From Abelmoschus esculentus (lineage: Eukaryota > Streptophyta > Magnoliopsida > Malvales > Malvaceae), in assembly GCA_035048815.1 (NCBI GenBank), contig JAUCBN010000035.1, positions 8,010,501-8,074,500 on the forward strand: DNA of 64,000 nt, in the 5' to 3' direction. A program made the position numbers and the translations under genes. Shown piece after piece: positions 58,224 through 64,000 of this stretch; positions within the stretch are counted from its first letter, which is position 1, and each line of letters begins with the position of its first letter. The notes beneath the pieces were generated by a model. It searched no databases and had not been told where the DNA came from. It saw only the letters and a program-made list of their open reading frames with translations.

Positions 58224-60193
58224 TGTAACACCCTAATTTTTTCCCCAAATTAAAACCTTAAATTCCTAATCCGAAACCCTAACAATTTGAGAATTTCTAA
58301 TCTGAAATCGGTGACTAAACTATAATTTCTTAAAGTTGGAAAGTCCAATTTTAAATTCTAAAAGCTTAGACCCTTAATGGGTAATTTTACCAATTTAATT
58401 TTGGTAACCGTTCTTTCTTATCTTACCGTTTTAGTTTCAATATTAAAACCCCTTGTACGTTTCCTATTCTTTTTGATTCTATTCTGACAGAGAAGAATTC
58501 TTGTACTTTCACTTTTGTTCTTCCCTCGTGTTTCATCCTGATTCGATTATCTGGTAAGTGTTCTTCTTTGCTTTTTTGGTTTCGTGTATGGTGTGTAGGA
58601 AGGGTTTTTTTAATCTCAATTAAGGTTGTTTGGTATAGTTTTGAATTGGGTTGATCGAATTGGTTATTGAGGGAGTGTTTTAATCATGTTTAGGATCGAA
58701 TCAGATGCATGGGGTTAATCGAATTATGAAGGATCGAATATGGATATTTTAGATTTTTCTGGGTTTTCTGGAATTTTCCAGATTTTCTCGGAAAAATCCT
58801 AGGAAAATCCGACCGACCCGTGACCCGACCCAATCGACCCGTTGACCATCCGACCTGACCTGTTGACCCGACCTTGCTGACGTCAACATTGACCAGTGCT
58901 GACGTTAGCGTTGACTTTTTGGACCCAGTCCCACTCTATGTTTTTTGACGTCCTGAGTTTAGTAGTACTGTTCATTTTTCAAAATTCGAACCAAATTATC
59001 GTTTTTAAGGCTTTTAAGTTCGAATGTTTATCTGGAAGTTATCTTTATCAGTTTTTGAATTGGTTTTCCGATTGGTTTAGGTGATGTGGATTCCGACCTC
59101 GAGCATCTACCTCCTCCTCCTCCTAGAAGGCCTCCTGTTCATCAGTTTTTGGGACACGCGCGTGAGTGTTTAGATAATTTTTGCTATGTGTACTTATTGG
59201 TATAGTGGCAGAGTAGTGTGTCTAATATTTCGTTACTTGTAAGTTCTACACCCGTTCGATCTAGTGTAGAGCCGAGTCCAGTAGAGGTTCTTCTCAATGT
59301 TAAACTTTCTGTTTCAGGTGTGTTCTCTCCTGTCAATTTCGTTTACTTCTGTGTGTGCAGATTCTGTTATTTCTGTATGATCATGCATCATCCTGTGATT
59401 TTCTAAAATAATTTGCCATGTTTTATTCCGCGTTTATATAATTACAATTCTGATCATGGAATTATCATGCATGCCTCCTGTTAGAATTTAAGGCACGTAT
59501 TCTGATTTTGTGTTTGCTCATAACATTGAATCTGGTTGGATTATCTATACGGGGAAGATTAGTGACATATTCACTTCTGATCAGTGGCTTCACCTACGGG
59601 TCGAGATTCCACTTCTGTTCAGTGGCTCCACCTATGGGTCGAGTTTCCACTTCTGTTAGTGTGACAGAGTTAGAATGGTTCAGGGGAACCTACTCTTCTA
59701 ATGTCGTTCAGAGTTGGGTGCATATCATGCATATACTACATCATTTGCATTATTCGGTTTTGTGATCTTGTTTATCTGCACACTAGAGACACACTAGGCT
59801 CCCTAGCTTACACCCTCTCAGTTTCCTGTTTCAGATCTAAGACCTAGGCTACGTACGGTACTTGGAAGATTCTGAATCATATCGCTTTTACGTATGTTTA
59901 TAGACTTAGACTTCGGATTTATTATATTATATTTCAGTTGATATTTTTTGTTATATTAAACTTTGGACTATGAACTTTTTATTAGATTTCATGATAGTTA
60001 ATATTTATTAAATTATGGGTTGAAGTATGTTTCAATAAATTTTATGTTTTTCAGATTCTTTAAATTATTAATTATTTAATAATTTATCAGAAATTTTAAT
60101 ATTATTTTATTAAAACCTAACTTGTAAATAGAGTTTTCATAATGTGAACCCTAACTTCAAATCTAAGAATTTAGGTTGAATTTAAGAGTTACA
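58224..60193 (+). repeat. 3' LTR of the gypsy element
   Basis: 1970 bp, TGTAACACCC to GAGTTACA. The first ~620 bases have no counterpart in the 5' LTR. It contains GTTGACC/CTGACGTCA-like phrases near 58840-58915. TATCC follows at 60194, the expected right duplication, which has no identified left partner. Confidence 0.85.
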
Positions 60194-60283
60194 TATCCTA
60201 TACATCTGTCAATCGTAGAACCTATCACTATATTGAGCTAAAATGTTTTTGATAAAATCAACAATTTCATTCATGTGGGCGAT

Positions 60284-61158
60284 TGTTGAAAAAATAGTTT
60301 GAAATGGGTAACTTTAAGTCATATTTTAGAGAAGTAAAGATGATGATTCGAATAAGAAATTTATTAATTCTTATTCTACTCCTTGAGATCTTTGAAAGGG
60401 TATCTCATATGCTCAAATTGGTTGAGTGATGAATGAGAAATTGATACTCAAAGTATGAAGGTTATAATTAAAGTAAGGAATAAGAACCCCATTATCCCAT
60501 CCATAATGAAGTGGAAAGTTTTTATATATATTTACCCACATAGTCATTGTGTGTTTATATAAACGAATAAGAGGTGTAAATTCAATCTTATTTGTGTTGG
60601 GACGTACCCACACAACATGGGTGATGCGAATGTCTGCACCGATTAGGCCTTCGTAGGCCTGCAAATATTTTACCCGTTGTGAGTAATTTTTTCCTTAAAT
60701 TATTTATTTTTTTAATATTCAAGAAGATTTTGTATTATACTTAAATATTTAAGGAGAAGTTGAGTTTTCCTTAAAATAGGAATATTAAACAAATAATGTT
60801 GATTATTCATGGTAATATTCGGATTTAATTCGAATTACACCTCACTTGTTTTGAGCTAATTTTTCCCCTAGACATATGAACGAAATACTCAGTTTTCAAA
60901 TCACTCAAAAAATGTTTACCTTCTCTCGTTTTATTCTGGTGATTGGCGAAGACAAAGTAAAAGTTCGAAATCTCTGTAGATTATTCTTCTATCGAAGATC
61001 TTCTCGTTGTTGTATCCTAGGAGACAAAAGACCAAAGGCTTCACAAGTTTTCAAAATCGGTTTGATTGAAATATTTTATATTATTCATTTAAATAATAGT
61101 ATTTTATTTTTATTTTATTATTAGTTATTTATTCTTTGATTAACCTCTTATTGTAACA
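60284..61158 (+). repeat. Right LTR of the outer element (uninterrupted)
   Basis: 875 bp, TGTTGAAAAAATAG to TTATTGTAACA, then TATTA. It carries the empty-site version (about 60333-60352, GAGAAGTAAAGATGATGATT) of the position where the reverse gypsy derivative inserted in the left LTR. Confidence 0.85.
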
Positions 61159-61163
61159 TATTA

Positions 61164-62680
61164 TGCATAGAAAAATTTAAATTGAGTGTAGCAAATGTGA
61201 TTTTATTGTTGACTCCGTAATACATGTTGTATATAATTTAATATGCATGTTTTAGAAAGATAAAATGCATGAAAAGTAAGACATGATGGTTTTGAATGAT
61301 GTTTATAAAATGATTTGAGAAACCAATTTTAAATGTCGATGTAAGATGAGATGTATCATGTTGGTGGATTATTTTGTATTATTTAATTTATACACGATTG
61401 TTCTTTATGTTTTGTATTGTGATGATATGCATGAGAAGGCTTAAATTGAGGTATCTATATGAGATTATGCATGTGATCTAAGATAATATTTGTATATGTT
61501 TTAATATGTATGTTTTGGAAATGTTAAGTGCATGGTTTAAAGGCATGATAATATTTTGAAAGATGTTTTATGTGTTTTGAAAGATTAATATTTTTTGGTA
61601 TAAAAAGTCAGTTTTAATTACATTGCTGGTGTTTTATTTTTGAGTACTCCACACTAAGTATTATGTGTTTACGCTCTCATTTTTCATCAATATGGATAAG
61701 TAAAGATTTAAGACCATCAAACAAGCAAAAGGGTAATGTCCAAAAAACATTAAATAAATTCAAGTACGTCTTTAAAATAAAAATATAGTAACAAAGACGA
61801 TATGATCGTATGGTGATTGGTATGAATTATAATAATATTTTGTTTTTCTCGTAATCTTTGACACCGATCCACAATTAATCTTTTATTATATATTCAAAAT
61901 CACCCTTGGTCTCATATTGTCAAATACTTTGAATATAATATATACTCTGCCCACTTGCAAATACTGTTTAACTCCAATAAATCTAAACGTTAGTGCTTTC
62001 TGAATGTCTCTGAAACACTGCTTTCATGAAAGATCACTTCATTAATCTTGGAATGTGGTATTTAATTTATAATAAGCAATTTGGAAGCCGACCATCAGCT
62101 TTTGGAACATGAAATAACTATTTAGGGCACACCAGGCAGACTTGTTCCATGCCATTTATGTTAGAATAAAGGACCAAATACGTTGAAACCTGGTATATGC
62201 CAATTGAGGAATCTTCTCTGGATAAAGTAAGGTTAAAATCAGTTTTTTTTAAAAATTAATATTTAAATTTACTGTAGTTTGTAGCCGATCTAAATATAAA
62301 TATAAATTAACCTTTGATTTTTAATTTATTAATCAATTAATTTAAATTTACAATAACAGAGGCTTATTATAAAATGAAAATCTTAATTTAATTATTTTAA
62401 TTTTTTAAGATTATATATATGTTTTTAATTAAATTGAGTTATGTTAAGATTTTATTTTGATGTAATAATTGTAAATTATTTTTGGACTAAATTGAAAATA
62501 CTTCAAAAATAATTATAACTCCAAAGAACTTAAAAAAAATGATATATTTTTAAAAGATTTTAGAAGAGTTTAAAATATTTTAAGTAGCTAAATTCAAGTT
62601 TTCTATCCAAAGACACCAGTAAGATAGACCTTATATCAATATTCCTTAAGGTTTCAACTATAGTGATTTTCTAAAAAAGA
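61164..62680. other. Intergenic DNA right of the nested block
   Basis: AT-rich, no coding text recognised. The stretch 61980-62230 is less AT-rich (for example GGCACACCAGGCAGACTTG near 62128) and might be an old gene fragment or repeat, but no frame supports this. Confidence 0.4.
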
Positions 62681-62689
62681 AAAATCCGT

Positions 62690-64000
62690 ACTGATATAGG
62701 CTTAAGAGTATTGATAAGAAGAGGATCGTAGAAATAGCATATAGATGTACCGATACCCTATGCTTTAACCTCTGATAGCTAGTTTCATGCAGTTGTATCT
62801 ATCTTCGTACCAATCTAGGGGAGATTTATTGATTTATTGTACTGATATGCCCTAAGGCATACCGCTACGCGAACTCTGTATTTATAGGCGGTTTGGAGCA
62901 ATTCGGTCAATTTGAACGGAAGAACTCAAGCTTTGTGAATAAATTTCTCAAATTTTACAAAGAAAGCAAAATATATTTCTAACTGATGATTGAAAAATAA
63001 GAGGTGAAACCTCTTATTTATAGGTTGAAAGTAGGGGTAAATCTGTCCAAAAATCAAATAAAATCTTATTTAAAATGAAAATTTTAAATTTAATAACATA
63101 TAATATCCAAACAAATCTCGAATAATATCAGATAATATACATTCAAAATCTAGGATAATATTAGATAATAATTATTCAAAATTAGATTTAATAACAGATA
63201 ATATCCGGTTAAATCTCGAATATTAATTAAATCTAATCGTTACAAATTTAAAATTCAAAAGGAATTTTAAATTGATCGAAATGCTCTCATACCTCCTATA
63301 AATACAAAGTGTGGGATTCAAGAATTACCAACAATCCCCCACTAATGCAAAAGAATCCTCTTAAAATAAAAAAATCACAGAGTTCGACCAACACAAGACA
63401 AACACTAGCGAGATTAGTTACTTAAGTACATAATGAACGAATCTTGAAGTAGTACGTAGTGATGATGAGTAATCCTCCTCTTAGATAAGTGAAACTAGTC
63501 TTGAACTTTCTAAGATCGGGATGAACTCATAACATATAATTAATCCTTTCATCCACCAAATTCTGTGATGTGAAGATATGTATGTGAACGAAGTGTATAT
63601 TTAGCCATCTTACCTCAGGATTTTAGTAAGTATATTAGAAAAAATGGTCATCGTTTTTCATAGAAGGCGTTTAACCCTTCTCATTTACATAGTTTATTTC
63701 TTCAAGTTTATCTCAATATAGTCTACCCAAAATCGGGTTATGATATAATTAAGAGCTTTGTATAAAGCTCAACCTCACAAAAAAATAAGATGATTTTCTT
63801 CAAGTTCATATTAAATAAACCACCCAAACTCTGGGCTAAGAAATCATTAAGAATAAAAACTCAACCTCTTTGTTCGGTAAATTCAATATTGTTCTTCTCA
63901 ATAGAACAATCCAATCTCTTTGGATAAAATTTATTAAGAGTTAAAATAAAATCATCCTTTCGAGCGATAAGTTCCAATTAGTCCTTCGTAATAGGTCTAA
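62690..64000 (-). mobile_element. Probable reverse LTR element end (LTR plus internal part)
   Basis: Read on the minus strand, TTAGTGGGGGAT (63334-63345) looks like a polypurine tract and is followed directly by TGTTGGTAATTCTTG (63333 downward), a plausible LTR start, with TATTTATAGGAGG further on. The 650 bases to the window end would then be internal sequence next to the 3' LTR, but they show no coding text. The other LTR end was not identified. Loose TACCGATACCC text occurs near 62735-62880. Confidence 0.45.

Larger units (their letters stand above)
50570..60193 (+). mobile_element. Ty3/gypsy chromovirus-like element (Tekay/Del type?), defective
   Basis: Order: partial 5' LTR (to 51981), primer-binding site (about 51989-52005), gag, protease, RT, RNase H, integrase, chromodomain-like tail, polypurine AAGGGGGAGAG (58212-58222), 3' LTR (58224-60193). 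Integrase lies after RT, as in Ty3/gypsy, and the integrase tail with DEAMWEPK is chromodomain-like. A copia solo LTR sits between gag and protease. The 5' LTR lacks about 600 bases of U3, so no target duplication can be tested. Many stops and at least one internal deletion inactivate it. Confidence 0.88.
42844..61158 (+). mobile_element. Composite nested LTR element, 18.3 kb, TATTA duplication
   Basis: The outer element begins TGTTAGAAAAATAG (42844) and ends TTATTGTAACA (61158). TATTA repeats lie at 42839-42843 and 61159-61163. Its left LTR is 42844-42909 plus 47805-48730 (ending TTTTTCTAACA), split by a reverse gypsy derivative; its right LTR is 60284-61158. Its own internal sequence survives as 48731 to ~50560 and 60194-60283, separated by a Ty3/gypsy insertion. 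A polypurine-like CATGTGGGCGAT precedes the right LTR. No coding domain of the outer element is left; the short LTR ends and the polypurine context suggest Ty1/copia, but this is not proven. Confidence 0.85.

Noticed and set aside
1..64000. tRNA, rRNA or organellar insertions
   Set aside because: No cloverleaf-like block with a B-box sequence, rRNA core or chloroplast/mitochondrial coding text was recognised; the only tRNA-like strings are retroelement primer-binding sites.

Overview
This window is nuclear DNA of a flowering plant, almost certainly a eudicot. The two real genes have short GT-AG introns and plant-only families, the background is AT-rich, and most of the 64 kb is layered LTR retrotransposon debris. 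The mix of LTRs (very long LTRs with TATCGATAC tracts, a chromovirus with TGTAACACCC LTR ends, Malvaceae-like LINE text) hints at a Malvaceae-type genome, but that is a guess from memory of such repeats, not something shown here.

Only two intact protein-coding genes can be supported. At 5803-7859 (+) lies an eight-exon hydroxyproline O-arabinosyltransferase (HPAT/RDN1 family, Golgi, 352 aa). At 27618-29993 (-) lies an eight-exon calcium-dependent protein kinase of the pollen CPK17/CPK34 type (529 aa, N-terminal MGNCC, kinase, junction, four EF hands). I see no functional link between them. A two-exon coding fragment of unknown identity sits at 24927-25192.

Repeats by region. 1-4137: an old LTR remnant, a truncated family-A LTR, then a LINE 3' end split by a family-A solo LTR with GTTTT duplications. 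9121-9611: hAT-like MITE. 10110-13330: a long LTR (family C) split by a reverse family-A solo LTR with AGTGT duplications. 13331-16760: reverse-strand copia and DUF4283-type remnants. 17128-23398: a Ty1/copia element with CTTAC duplications, broken by a 1.3-kb LTR. 25620-27230: LTR remnant with a Stowaway MITE. 30611-31145: LINE RT fragment. 32130-32889: hAT MITE with perfect 8-bp duplications. 33191-38387: a family-A element (Tat/Athila-like, no RT or integrase) with GTATC duplications. 39236-42218: a reverse family-C LTR with its primer-binding site.

42844-61158 is one nested block of 18.3 kb bounded by TATTA duplications. The outer LTR element carries, inside its left LTR, a reverse non-autonomous gypsy element (42910-47804), which itself holds a 765-bp foldback element. 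Inside its internal region it carries a chromovirus-like Ty3/gypsy element (about 50570-60193), which in turn holds a copia solo LTR with GTTTA duplications. A paralogous empty site in the right outer LTR confirms one of these insertions. The most unusual sequence signal is a pair of TATCGATAC palindromes spaced exactly 21 bp, repeated in family-C LTRs and at other loci.

All boundaries were read by eye; no tRNA, rRNA, CRISPR or organellar sequence was recognised.
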